64,000 nt of DNA from Streptomyces sp. NBC_00078 (GTDB lineage: Bacteria; Actinomycetota; Actinomycetes; Streptomycetales; Streptomycetaceae): assembly GCF_026343335.1 (NCBI RefSeq), contig NZ_JAPELX010000001.1, positions 1,798,001 to 1,862,000 of the forward strand, read 5' to 3'. The notes beneath the pieces were generated by a model that was not told the origin of the DNA, did no database searches, and saw nothing but the letters and a program-made list of their open reading frames with translations. Positions 55,983 to 64,000 of the stretch are shown here, in pieces. Numbering within the stretch: the first letter of the stretch is position 1; the number at the start of each line of letters is the position of its first letter. The translations under genes were made by a program, and so were the position numbers.

Positions 55983-57682
55983 AAGCACGTCGGCTGCTCG
56001 CCTCCACAGGGGCCGTCCTCACGGCGGCCTGTGCGCTCGCGCTGTTCCCTTCCATCAGCGCGAGCGCGCACCCCCTGGGCAACTTCACCGTCAACCGGTA
56101 CGACGGCCTCGTCGCCGCCCCCGGCACACTGCGCGTCGACCACGTCGAGGACCTCGCCGAGATCCCGGCCACCCAGGCCAGGCCCGACATCGAGCGGCTC
56201 GGCATGAGCGAGTGGGCGCGGCAGCGGTGTGCGAAGGCGGCGGACGGCAGCGAGGTCACCGTCGACGGACGGGCCACCGCCCTGACCGTCGGCAGCAGCC
56301 GGGCGCACCTACGGCCCGGGCAGGCGGGGCTGAACACGCTGCGGGTCGAGTGCGGGCTGAGCGCGCCGCTCCCGAAGAGCGACACCGTGCACCTCGGCTT
56401 CCACAGCGCGGGCGCCTCCTCCGGGCCCGGCTGGCGGGAGATCACCGCGCGCGGCGACCGTATGACGCTCACCGCGACGGACGTACCGAAGACCTCGGTC
56501 TCACACGAACTCACCGGTTATCCCAAGGAGTTGCTGTCCTCCCCCGCCGACACCTCGGCCGCGTCCCTGCGCGTGCGCGCCGGCGGACCGGCCCTGGTCG
56601 AGAAGCGGCAGGACGCCCCGGCCGCCTCCGTGCTGCCGCGCGGCGCGGACCGCTGGACCCGCGCCCTGGACTCCCTGGTCGCCCGCCACGACCTCACCCT
56701 CGGTTTCGCGGCGCTCGCGCTGCTCGTCGCGATCGTGCTGGGCGCGATGCACGCGCTCGCGCCGGGCCACGGCAAGACCCTGATGGCCGCGACGGCAGCC
56801 GCCCGCGGCGGCCGCGCGCGCCTCAAGGACGTCATGCCGCTGGCCGCCTCGGTGACGGTCACCCACACCCTGGGCGTGGTCGCCCTGGGCCTGCTGGTCA
56901 CGGCCGGCTCGGCGGCGGCGCCCTCGGTGATCGCCTGGCTGGGAATCGCGAGCGGCGTCATGGTGGCCTGCGCGGGCGCGACCCTCGTACGCCGGATCTG
57001 GCGCAACCGCACTCCCGGGCCCCCCCACGGCCACGAGCCCGGGCACGCGCATACGCCCGACCACGACCATCCGCATGCGCACCCACATCCGCACCCGCAC
57101 CCGCATCCGGACGGCCCCGGCGGGCACACCCACACGAACGGGACGGACGGGCCCGAGAGGCGCGAGCTGGTCCTGGTCGCCGCCCACACCGAGACCGCGT
57201 CGGCGACCACCGAGGCCCACTCGCACCAGCACGCGCCCACCCACCCGCACACCCACGACCACGCACACAGCCACGACAGCCACTCCCACACCGTCGAGCA
57301 CACCCACGGCGGCTTCACCCACACCCACTCCACCGCCCCGACCCTCCGCGGCACGATCCTGCTCGGCTTCGCGGGCGGTCTCGTGCCCAGCCCCTCCGCC
57401 GTCGTCGTGCTCGTCGGGGCGTCGGCGCTCGGGAAGGCCTGGTTCGGGCTGCTGCTGGTCGTCGCGTACGGCGTCGGGCTCGCCCTCACCCTCACCGCGG
57501 CCGGGTTCGCCGTCGTCAAGCTGGGTACGGGAATGAACCGTGTGCTGGACAGGCGCCCCCGCTGGACCACCCACCCGATGGCGACCCTCGTACGCAGAAC
57601 CGCCCCACTGGCGTCCGCGTTCCTCGTCGTCGCCCTCGGCGTCGGACTGGTGCTCAAGGGGGCGGCATCCGCACTCGGCTGA
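55979..57682 (+). CDS. NicO/RcnA-like Ni/Co transporter with extracellular domain and His-rich loop
   Basis: 567 residues from GTG 55979, overlapping the TPR stop (GTGA). Signal-like segment to about residue 27 (SASAHPLGNFTVNRYDGL), an extracytoplasmic domain to about 235, then NicO helices with LGAMHALAPGHGKTLM. A cytoplasmic loop of about 100 residues (roughly 345-450) is packed with HPHPHPHPHP and THDHAHSHDSHSH runs, and the last helices follow. The family moves Ni2+ or Co2+ outward. The N-terminal domain resembles the periplasmic extension of long RcnA/HupE-type proteins. Confidence 0.88.
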   Translation: MKARRLLASTGAVLTAACALALFPSISASAHPLGNFTVNRYDGLVAAPGTLRVDHVEDLAEIPATQARPDIERLGMSEWARQRCAKAADGSEVTVDGRATALTVGSSRAHLRPGQAGLNTLRVECGLSAPLPKSDTVHLGFHSAGASSGPGWREITARGDRMTLTATDVPKTSVSHELTGYPKELLSSPADTSAASLRVRAGGPALVEKRQDAPAASVLPRGADRWTRALDSLVARHDLTLGFAALALLVAIVLGAMHALAPGHGKTLMAATAAARGGRARLKDVMPLAASVTVTHTLGVVALGLLVTAGSAAAPSVIAWLGIASGVMVACAGATLVRRIWRNRTPGPPHGHEPGHAHTPDHDHPHAHPHPHPHPHPDGPGGHTHTNGTDGPERRELVLVAAHTETASATTEAHSHQHAPTHPHTHDHAHSHDSHSHTVEHTHGGFTHTHSTAPTLRGTILLGFAGGLVPSPSAVVVLVGASALGKAWFGLLLVVAYGVGLALTLTAAGFAVVKLGTGMNRVLDRRPRWTTHPMATLVRRTAPLASAFLVVALGVGLVLKGAASALG

Positions 57683-57745
57683 GTTACGTTTGTGGAGAAA
57701 TCACGCGGAGTGGAGAAAACACGCGGATGCGAATGGGGGACGCCC

Positions 57746-59350
57746 GTGTCCGAAGAACCGGGCAGTGAGCGTGTGGTCGCGGGCCGCTACCGTCTTCTGT
57801 CCCCTCTCGGCGAGGGCGGCATGGGGACGGTGTGGCGGGCCCGGGACGAGGTGCTGCACCGCGAGGTCGCCGTGAAGGAGGTACGCGCGCCCGCCGGGCT
57901 GCCTGCCTCGGACGTGGAGCGGATGTACGCCCGTCTGGAGCGCGAGGCGTGGGCGGCGGCACGGGTCGCCGACCGCAATGTCGTGACGGTGTACGACGTG
58001 GCCACCGAGGACGGCCGGCCCTGGATCGTCATGGAGTTGGTCCGCGGTATCTCACTCGCCGAACTCCTCGACGCCGAGGGCCCGTTGCCGCCGCAGCGGG
58101 CCGCGCACATCGGTGCCGAGGTACTGGCGGCACTGCGGGCGGCGCACGAGGCCGGAGTGCTGCACCGGGACGTGAAACCGGCCAATGTTCTGCTGTCGAA
58201 CGACGGCCGGGTGGTACTCACCGACTTCGGCATCGCCATGGTGGAGGGCAGCTCCGCTCTGACGATGACCGGCGAGGTCATCGGCTCGCCCGAGTTCCTC
58301 GCACCGGAGCGGGCACTGGGCCGCACCCCGGGTCCGGAGTCGGACCTGTGGTCGCTCGGCGTGCTGCTGTACGCGGCGGTGGAGGGCAACTCCCCGTTCC
58401 GCCAGGCCACTCCGCTCAACACCCTGCGCGCGATCGTCGACGACGAGCTGCCGCCACCGCTGCGGGCGGGACCGCTCGCACCCGTCATCGAGGGGCTGCT
58501 GCGCAAGGATCCGGCCGAGCGGCTGACGGCCGACCGGGCCGAGCAGGACCTGCGGATCATCGGGGCGGGCGGCACACCCCGCACCGAAGTGCTGCCGACG
58601 ACGCCGTACGGGCCGACGATCGCCGAATACCCGCAGCGCGGAACGCCGGCCCTGCCGACCCCGTACGCGGCCGCACGGACCGGGCCCGTGCCGGCGCCCG
58701 GGACGACGGCCACGACCGCGCCGCCGGAACGCAACCGCAGGGCCGCCGCCGTCCTGGTCGTCGGCGTGCTCGCCCTCGCGCTGGCACTGGGAGGACTGAC
58801 GTACGCGCTGCTGCACCGGGACAACGGCGACGGGAGCGACAACAACGGCAGTAACACCCGTTCCGGGGCGGGAACTTCGCCGACCGCTGCCGAAAGCAAA
58901 CCCGGCGGCGGGGCCGCGAGCCCCACGCCGAGCCCCAGCAGCAGTCGTACGACGACACCCCAGTCCGTGAAGGTGAGCCTCGCGGGCGCGGACACCGACT
59001 ACTCGGGCACCTGTCCGCCCTCGAAGTCCGATGCCCCGACCTTCACGGCCACACTGACGGTCGGGCGGCTTCCGGCGACGGTGACCTATCGCTGGGTGAC
59101 GGAGAACGGCTCGCTGTCCGGGAGCTGGAAGACGGCCTCCTTCCCGGCCGGCGGCGGCAGGTCCCAGCAGGACAGGCAGTTCATCACCACGCGCGACGAC
59201 AGCGGGAAGTTCCAGGACGTGATCAGCGTGGAGGTCCGCGATCCCGTGCACGCGACGTCCAATTCGGTGCCGTTCTCGCTGTCCTGCCAGGAGGAGACCC
59301 CGACGGGCGGCGCCTCCTCCCCTTCCACTTCCGGTTCGCCCTCCCAGTGA
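57746..59350 (+). CDS. Membrane Ser/Thr protein kinase
   Basis: 534 residues from GTG 57746 with GGGGGA upstream. Kinase domain: glycine loop LGEGGMGTVW, Lys44 in VAVKEV, catalytic HRDVKPAN with Asp142, DFG in LTDFGIAM, APE as LAPER. A membrane helix at about 333-354 separates it from a 170-residue external domain with a Ser/Thr-rich linker and two cysteines. There are no PASTA repeats, so it does not sense muropeptides in the PknB manner. Confidence 0.9.
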   Translation: MSEEPGSERVVAGRYRLLSPLGEGGMGTVWRARDEVLHREVAVKEVRAPAGLPASDVERMYARLEREAWAAARVADRNVVTVYDVATEDGRPWIVMELVRGISLAELLDAEGPLPPQRAAHIGAEVLAALRAAHEAGVLHRDVKPANVLLSNDGRVVLTDFGIAMVEGSSALTMTGEVIGSPEFLAPERALGRTPGPESDLWSLGVLLYAAVEGNSPFRQATPLNTLRAIVDDELPPPLRAGPLAPVIEGLLRKDPAERLTADRAEQDLRIIGAGGTPRTEVLPTTPYGPTIAEYPQRGTPALPTPYAAARTGPVPAPGTTATTAPPERNRRAAAVLVVGVLALALALGGLTYALLHRDNGDGSDNNGSNTRSGAGTSPTAAESKPGGGAASPTPSPSSSRTTTPQSVKVSLAGADTDYSGTCPPSKSDAPTFTATLTVGRLPATVTYRWVTENGSLSGSWKTASFPAGGGRSQQDRQFITTRDDSGKFQDVISVEVRDPVHATSNSVPFSLSCQEETPTGGASSPSTSGSPSQ

Positions 59351-59354
59351 CGGG

Positions 59355-60161
59355 TCAGGCCGCGCTGGTCATGACGGGCAGGTAGCCGCCCGACTGGCCG
59401 GCCGCGGTCGGGTGGTAGGACTCGCCGATGTTGAGCAGTTCGACACTGTGCAGCCAGCTGCTGCCGGAGCAGATCTCGTGGCCGGTGAAGGTGGTGCGGA
59501 CGTCACCGAAGGTGAAGCCGTGGTCCGCGGCGACCTTGGCGGTGGCGGTGTCCAGGTAGTCGGCCGCGTCGTTGACCGCCTTCCGCTTGGTGTCGGAGAG
59601 GCCGATGCAGGTGGCGCCGAGCTTGTAGAAGCGGGGGTAGCCGAGGACGACGACGTGGGCGTTGGGGGCCTTGGCGCTGATCGCCGAGTAGACACTGTTC
59701 AGCTGTCCGGGGAGCGTCGAGTCGACGTAGGCCTTCGCGGTGTTGATCCGGGAGAGGCAGGCGCTGTCGGACTGGAGCACACAGGTCGTCATGACGTCCG
59801 AGAAGCCGGCGTCGTTGCCGCCGATGGACAGGGACACCAGTCCGGTGGAGGCGCTGAGCGGGCCGAGCTGTCCTGACAGAACATCACCCGTTCGGGCGCC
59901 CGAGCAGGCGGTGAAGTCGAACGTCGAGGGTGAATGGGCGGCGGCCCAGAGGTAGGGGTAGGCCTTCGTGCTGCGCTTGCAGTCGCCGCTGGAGCTGGTG
60001 TAGCTGCCCGACCCGACCCCGGAGGAGTAGGAGTCGCCGAGGGCCACATAGCCGGTGGCGGCGGCCTGCCCGGACGCCTGCGCCGCCGTGGCCCCGGTGA
60101 GGGCCGTGCCGGCGGCGAGGAGGATCGAGCTCACGAAAACGGCAATTCGGGAACGTCTCAT
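59355..60161 (-). CDS. Secreted SGNH-type lipase/esterase
   Basis: 268 residues with a signal peptide (cleavage near AQAS, residue 30). Block I GDSYSSG gives Ser44, GGND is block III, and the C-terminal SYHPTAAGQ gives His250. Six cysteines suit three disulfides, as in the Streptomyces GDSL lipase family. GGAGG precedes the ATG. It is convergent with the kinase gene, with four bases between stops. Confidence 0.92.
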   Translation of the reverse strand: MRRSRIAVFVSSILLAAGTALTGATAAQASGQAAATGYVALGDSYSSGVGSGSYTSSSGDCKRSTKAYPYLWAAAHSPSTFDFTACSGARTGDVLSGQLGPLSASTGLVSLSIGGNDAGFSDVMTTCVLQSDSACLSRINTAKAYVDSTLPGQLNSVYSAISAKAPNAHVVVLGYPRFYKLGATCIGLSDTKRKAVNDAADYLDTATAKVAADHGFTFGDVRTTFTGHEICSGSSWLHSVELLNIGESYHPTAAGQSGGYLPVMTSAA

Positions 60162-60393
60162 GGAACCTCCCTTTAGCAGGATCTCTGCCATAACCGTCGT
60201 ACCAACTACGCGTGTTGATCGGAAGTGTCCATGCCAAGGCGATCCGGTTCGTCCGACAGTCACCCCGTCCGGGCGAACACACGTTTAAGAATCGACAAGG
60301 ACAGGTACGGACCGCGTCCACGTCTTGACGGCCGCTCTTGCCCTGCGCGACATTGAAGTCCGGCATCCGGCGCGCTGGGGGGCAAAGTCGCCA

Positions 60394-60798
60394 ATGCAGA
60401 CCATCCGTATCAAGAGACCTTCGACCGACGGCACCGAGCGAGCGCGACCAGGACCGGGGAGGGACCTGTCGCCACTGCTCGCGGGCGCCGCCACGGCCAT
60501 TGGGGGATTCGGCGCGCTTCTGGCGCTCGCCGACTCGGACTCACCCCTGCGCGGCCCGCTCACCCTGTTCTTCCTGCTCGCCGCGCCCGCGACGGCCCTC
60601 GGGGCCGCGCTGCGCGGGCTGGAGCCCCTCGGCCGCACACTTACCGCGGTCGCGGGCGCAATCGTCCTCAACATGCTGGTGGCGCAAGGCATGTTGGCTG
60701 TTCACCGCTGGTCGGTGCCTGGCGGAATCATCGCCGTGACCGTGATCAGTTTTCTGCTGCTTCTAGGCTGTGTAACGGTCAAACCAACAAAAAGGTGA
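60394..60798 (+). CDS. Small integral membrane protein of unknown function
   Basis: 134 residues from ATG 60394. A basic N-terminus of 30 residues is followed by four hydrophobic helices (LLAGAATAIGGFGALLALA; TLFFLLAAPATALGAAL; LTAVAGAIVLNMLVAQGML; IAVTVISFLLLLGCV). No known domain recognised. It lies before the glycosyltransferase operon but 347 bases away, so co-transcription is uncertain. Confidence 0.65.
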   Translation: MQTIRIKRPSTDGTERARPGPGRDLSPLLAGAATAIGGFGALLALADSDSPLRGPLTLFFLLAAPATALGAALRGLEPLGRTLTAVAGAIVLNMLVAQGMLAVHRWSVPGGIIAVTVISFLLLLGCVTVKPTKR

Positions 60799-61145
60799 GG
60801 CCTCGTTCCAGGTCTTGCCATACGGGTTCAATCATCAATACCGTCGTATATCTCACCCGCATCGGCCCATCATCAAGCGGCTCCAGGGGAGGGCTCAAGG
60901 ACCGCGATGGATCCGGCGTGGGGCGCGGTAGGGGGGTGCCGTGCTCGGTGACCGCACTTGTGACCGAGTCGTGCCGCGCGGACCGGCTGCCGTCAAGGCG
61001 GCAGACGGCCAGTTTTGCCAGCTCGCCTCGGCGTGCACGTAGATCCACTTCGTCATGCCACAGGCGTGAAACCCCCCTTTCGAACCGGACACAATGCCGG
61101 GCCGCCCAGGGGCGGGCGGTCCACCGGACGAGAGGGACCAGACTC
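60799..61145. other. Gene-free gap before the glycosyltransferase operon
   Basis: No convincing gene. An AT-richer patch lies at about 60826-60855 and could be a promoter. A small stem, CTGCCG-TCAAGG-CGGCAG, lies near 60987-61005. The 61146 frame is open through this region but shows no conserved wording or start. Confidence 0.5.
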
Positions 61146-62177
61146 ATGAGTTCTGTTCTGCAGCCGGGGACAACGGACCTGGATCCGTCAACTGCCAACA
61201 AATACCGGCCGATCTCTTCTCACCTGGCCATCGCGCCGCCGGTGAGTGTGGTGATTCCCGCCATGAACGAGGCGGAGAATCTCCCCTACGTGTTCAAGAC
61301 ACTTCCGGACTGGATACACGAAGTCGTCCTCGTGGACGGCAACTCGACGGACAACACCGTCGACGTGGCGCGCGAGCTGTGGCCGAAGGTCAAGGTCGTC
61401 GAACAGCAGGGCAAGGGCAAGGGGGATGCCCTGATCACCGGGTTCGAGGCCTGCACCGGCGACATCATCGTCATGGTCGACGCCGACGGCTCGGCCGACG
61501 GGAACGAGATCGTCAGCTACGTCTCCGCCCTCGTCTCGGGCGCGGACTTCGCCAAGGGCTCCCGCTTCGCCAACGGCGGCGGCACCGACGACATGACGTT
61601 CATCCGCAAGCTCGGCAACTGGGCGCTGTGCACCGTCGTCAACCGTAAGTTCGGCGCCCGCTACACCGACCTCTGCTACGGGTACAACGCGTTCTGGCGG
61701 CACTGCCTCGACAAGATCGACCTCGACTGCACCGGCTTCGAGATCGAGACCCTGATCAACATCAGGGTGGTCAAGGCCGGGCTCAAGGTGCAGGAGATCC
61801 CGAGCTACGAGTACCTGCGCATCCACGGCGCGAGCAATCTGCGGGCCGTGCGGGACGGGTTCCGGGTGCTCAGGGTGATCCTCAAGGAGCGGTCCAACCG
61901 GCGGGAGCTGCGCCGGCAGGAACACCACTCGCCGATGCTCGACACCGTCGGGCTCGACTCGGTCGAACTCGACACCGTCGGGCTCGACTCGGTCGAACTC
62001 GACACCGTCGGGCTCGACTCGGTCGAACTCGACACCGTCGGGCTCGACTCGGTCGAACTCGGCTCGGTCGGGCTCGACTCGGTCGAACTCGGCTCGGTCG
62101 GGCTCGACTCCGCCGAACTCGGCTCGGTCGAACTCGGCTCGGTCGAACTCGGCTCGGTCCGGGGAGAGGCGTCTTGA
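61146..62177 (+). CDS. Family 2 glycosyltransferase (polyprenyl-phosphate type) with repeat tail
   Basis: 343 residues. The GT-A fold shows VSVVIPAMNEAENLPYVF, EVVLVDGNSTDNT and the DxD in IVMVDADGSADG, then KGSRF and NWALCTVVNRKFGARYTDLCYGYNAF. This is the pattern of dolichyl/polyprenyl-phosphate sugar transferases without the membrane domain. The last 75 residues are a low-complexity tail of LDTVGLDSVE-like repeats, not usual in the family. The stop overlaps the TTG of the next gene. Confidence 0.88.
   Translation: MSSVLQPGTTDLDPSTANKYRPISSHLAIAPPVSVVIPAMNEAENLPYVFKTLPDWIHEVVLVDGNSTDNTVDVARELWPKVKVVEQQGKGKGDALITGFEACTGDIIVMVDADGSADGNEIVSYVSALVSGADFAKGSRFANGGGTDDMTFIRKLGNWALCTVVNRKFGARYTDLCYGYNAFWRHCLDKIDLDCTGFEIETLINIRVVKAGLKVQEIPSYEYLRIHGASNLRAVRDGFRVLRVILKERSNRRELRRQEHHSPMLDTVGLDSVELDTVGLDSVELDTVGLDSVELDTVGLDSVELGSVGLDSVELGSVGLDSAELGSVELGSVELGSVRGEAS
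61938..62160 (+). repeat. In-frame 30/15-bp tandem repeats in the glycosyltransferase gene
   Basis: Four units encoding LDTVGLDSVE, then LGSVGLDSVE and LGSVGLDSAE, then LGSVE twice and LGSV. The DNA unit is 30 bp (two related 15-bp halves, CTCGACACCGTCGGG and CTCGACTCGGTCGAA), shrinking to 15 bp at the end. Nearly identical units point to recent expansion. Confidence 0.95.
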
Positions 62178-63175
62178 GCGATCTCGACATCTCCGTCGTG
62201 ATCTGCGTCTACACCGAGGACCGCTGGGAGGACATCCTCGCGGCGGTCGCCTCGGTGCGGGCGCAGTCCCACCGTGCCCTGGAGACCCTGCTGGCCGTCG
62301 ACCACAATCCGGCCCTGCTGGACCGGCTCACCAAGGAGTACAAGGAGGTCGAGGAGGTCCGCGTGCTCGCCAACGCGGGCCCCCGCGGCCTGTCCGCCGG
62401 CCGCAACACCGGAATCGCGGCCGCGGGCGGCGAGGTCATCGCCTTCCTCGACGACGACGCCGTGGCCGAGCGGGACTGGCTGCGCCGCTTCGCCGAGGGA
62501 TTCGCCGATCCACGGGTGATGGCCGTCGGCGGCCGAACCATGCCGATCTGGGCGTCGGGCCGGCGTCCGGCCTGGTTCCCCGAGGAGTTCGACTGGGTGG
62601 TGGGCTGCACCTACCGGGGGCTGCCGCCGGGCCTGGTCCGGGTGCGCAACGTCCTGGGCGGCAACGCCTCGTTCCGTCGTACGGCGTTCGACGCCGCCGG
62701 CGGCTTCGCGACCGGCATCGGGCGCGACGGCGACAAGCGGCCGCTGGGCTGTGAGGAGACGGAGCTGTGCATCCGTCTCACGCGCGCCAGACCGGACGCG
62801 ATCCTGCTGATCGACGACCGTGCGGTGATCCATCACCGGGTGCCCGAGGCGCGCGAGCACTTCGGGTACTTCCGCACGCGTGCGTACGCCGAGGGCCTGT
62901 CCAAGGCGCTGGTGGCGCGAAGTGTGGGTGCGGACAAGGGACTTGAGTCCGAGCGCCGGTACACCACCCGCGTCCTGCCGGCCGGTGTCGTGCGCGGTCT
63001 GCGCGACGCCGTGCTGGCCCGGCCGGGCGGCGCGGGCCGGGCCGGCGCGATCGTCGCCGGGGTGCTCACGGCGGTGGGCGGGTACGTGGTGGGGAGCGTG
63101 CGGGCCCGCAGGGGCGGTGCCACGTTCTCCGTGGTCGGGATCAGCGGCAAAGACCAGGGGGGATCTCATGACTGA
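62174..63175 (+). CDS. Family 2 glycosyltransferase
   Basis: 333 residues from a TTG that overlaps the previous stop (TTGA), with GGGGAGAGG upstream. ISVVICVYTEDRWEDILAAVASVRAQ opens a GT-A fold, AGRNTGIAAAGGEVIAFLDDDAVAERDWL carries the DxD, and LGGNASFRRTAF and the CEETELCIRL acid motif follow. Similar to rhamnosyl- or glucosyltransferases that extend surface glycans. A weak hydrophobic helix is near the end (about 291-309). Confidence 0.9.
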   Translation: MSDLDISVVICVYTEDRWEDILAAVASVRAQSHRALETLLAVDHNPALLDRLTKEYKEVEEVRVLANAGPRGLSAGRNTGIAAAGGEVIAFLDDDAVAERDWLRRFAEGFADPRVMAVGGRTMPIWASGRRPAWFPEEFDWVVGCTYRGLPPGLVRVRNVLGGNASFRRTAFDAAGGFATGIGRDGDKRPLGCEETELCIRLTRARPDAILLIDDRAVIHHRVPEAREHFGYFRTRAYAEGLSKALVARSVGADKGLESERRYTTRVLPAGVVRGLRDAVLARPGGAGRAGAIVAGVLTAVGGYVVGSVRARRGGATFSVVGISGKDQGGSHD

Positions 63176-63968
63176 AGCGCCCGTGCCGATCCTCATGTAC
63201 CACTCGGTCGCGACCGCTCCGAACGACGCCACGCGCGCGCTGTCCGTGGCACCCGAGGCGTTCGCCGAGCAGATGGCGCTCATCGGCGACCGGGGCCTCA
63301 ACCCGGTCACCACGGCTGATCTGGCGGCGAGTTGGCGCTCGGGCCGCGCGCTGCCGGTGCGCCCGGTCCTGATCACCTTCGACGACGGCTACGAGGGCGT
63401 GCACCGGCACGCACTGCCCGTGCTCGCCAAGCACGGCTTCGCGTCCACGCTGTTCGTCTCCACCGGCTGGATCAAGGGCGCCCACGACACCGGAGGCGGC
63501 CTCGACACCATGCTCGACTGGACACAGGTGCGCGAACTGGCCGCCGCGGACGTCGAGATCGGCGGGCACAGCCACACCCACCCGCAGCTCGACCAGCTCG
63601 ACGACGACACCCTGCGGCACGAGCTGATCCACTGCAAGGAGATCGTCGCCGGCGAACTGGGCGCCGTCCCGGCCTCGTTCGCCTACCCGTACGGCTACTC
63701 CAGCCGCCGGGTGCGCGAAGCGGTGCGGGCCACGGGCTACGCCCAGGCGCTCGCGGTCGGCAACGGCCTCGCGCGCCGCCGCCAGGGCCCGTACGCCGTG
63801 CAGCGCGTGACCGTCCGCCGCAGCACCGGCATCGAGGAGTTCGGGCGGCTGGTCGAGGGCCGTTCGATCGCCCGTGACTTCGCCAGGGACCGTGCCCTCA
63901 CCAAGGGGTACGCGATGGTCCGCAGAGCACGACAGGTCCGCCGGAAGGCCATCCGTTCCCGTGTCTGA
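63168..63968 (+). CDS. Polysaccharide deacetylase (NodB domain)
   Basis: 266 residues; ATG overlaps the previous gene by eight bases. Metal-site motif 1 TFDDGYEG gives Asp72-Asp73, and motif 2 HSHTH gives His134 and His138. FAYPYGY is motif 3. No signal peptide is visible, so it may act on a lipid-linked or cytoplasmic glycan precursor. Part of the glycosyltransferase operon. Confidence 0.9.
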   Translation: MTEAPVPILMYHSVATAPNDATRALSVAPEAFAEQMALIGDRGLNPVTTADLAASWRSGRALPVRPVLITFDDGYEGVHRHALPVLAKHGFASTLFVSTGWIKGAHDTGGGLDTMLDWTQVRELAAADVEIGGHSHTHPQLDQLDDDTLRHELIHCKEIVAGELGAVPASFAYPYGYSSRRVREAVRATGYAQALAVGNGLARRRQGPYAVQRVTVRRSTGIEEFGRLVEGRSIARDFARDRALTKGYAMVRRARQVRRKAIRSRV

Positions 63969-64000
63969 CACGACCACAACGACCGAGGCCTCACAGCCCG
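63961..64000 (+). CDS. Start of the next operon gene (truncated by window)
   Basis: GTG 63961 opens a frame (VSDTTTTTEASQP) that overlaps the deacetylase stop by eight bases, the same arrangement as the preceding pair. Only 13 codons are present, so no product can be named. Confidence 0.45.
   Translation, partial: MSDTTTTTEASQP

Noticed and set aside
61938..62160. CRISPR-like array
   Set aside because: Units are contiguous with no unique spacers and are translated in frame as part of a glycosyltransferase.

Overview
The window is high-GC chromosomal DNA with Streptomyces-type coding. Third codon positions are strongly G/C, GTG starts are common, ATGA/GTGA overlaps join operon genes, and the gene families are typical of the genus (SoxR, mycelial DUF202 pairs, SigK/RskA, DUF4331, MHS and EamA transporters, many TetR regulators). 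No rRNA, tRNA, CRISPR array, phage module or large biosynthetic cluster is visible. Most of it reads as ordinary catabolism and envelope genes, with four insertion sequences breaking it up.

Region by region. 1-2.8 kb: the end of a NUDIX hydrolase, a DUF202 membrane pair whose 3' end has been partly duplicated twice, a quinone-oxidoreductase-like enzyme and a histidine-rich protein. 2.8-8.3 kb: two convergent fatty-acid-type operons (phosphotransferase + acyl-CoA dehydrogenase; SDR + acyl-CoA ligase + TetR), each preceded by a related palindrome. 8.4-14.7 kb: a NamZ-like muramidase, an alpha/beta hydrolase, a penicillin-acylase-family enzyme and a zinc-ribbon protein. 14.9-18 kb: a decayed beta-keto acid cleavage enzyme gene and a gene split by an IS1182 element. 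18-30.8 kb: an Rnl5-type RNA ligase, SoxR, MaoC, two TetR genes, acyl-CoA dehydrogenase, ArsR, EamA and MHS transporters, an alcohol/aldehyde dehydrogenase operon and an orphan sugar-type ABC ATPase. 31-37 kb: a class F sortase with a secreted partner, an MFS gene split by a second IS1182 element, and a CitMHS transporter. 37-44.4 kb: a molybdopterin oxidoreductase, TetR, lipoprotein, homogentisate dioxygenase, GntR and a type ISP-like protein. 44.4-47.6 kb: two IS630-type elements 5 bp apart, the first carrying an extra gene. 47.6-50.1 kb: TetR plus a DrrAB-like ABC exporter. 50.3-57.7 kb: an ECF sigma/anti-sigma pair divergent from a DUF4331 / TPR / NicO transporter set. 57.7-64 kb: a Ser/Thr kinase, an SGNH lipase, a small membrane protein and a glycosyltransferase / polysaccharide deacetylase operon that runs off the end.

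The most useful pattern is regulatory. Three different palindrome families each occur near a local TetR gene and again in front of other genes in the window, which predicts three TetR regulons for acyl-CoA, aldehyde/alcohol and transport genes. The best candidate for a poorly described system is the SigK/RskA - DUF4331 - membrane TPR - His-rich NicO transporter locus. The other notable items are the solitary RNA ligase, the passenger gene inside an IS630 element, and nested insertion into a palindrome formed next to another IS end.
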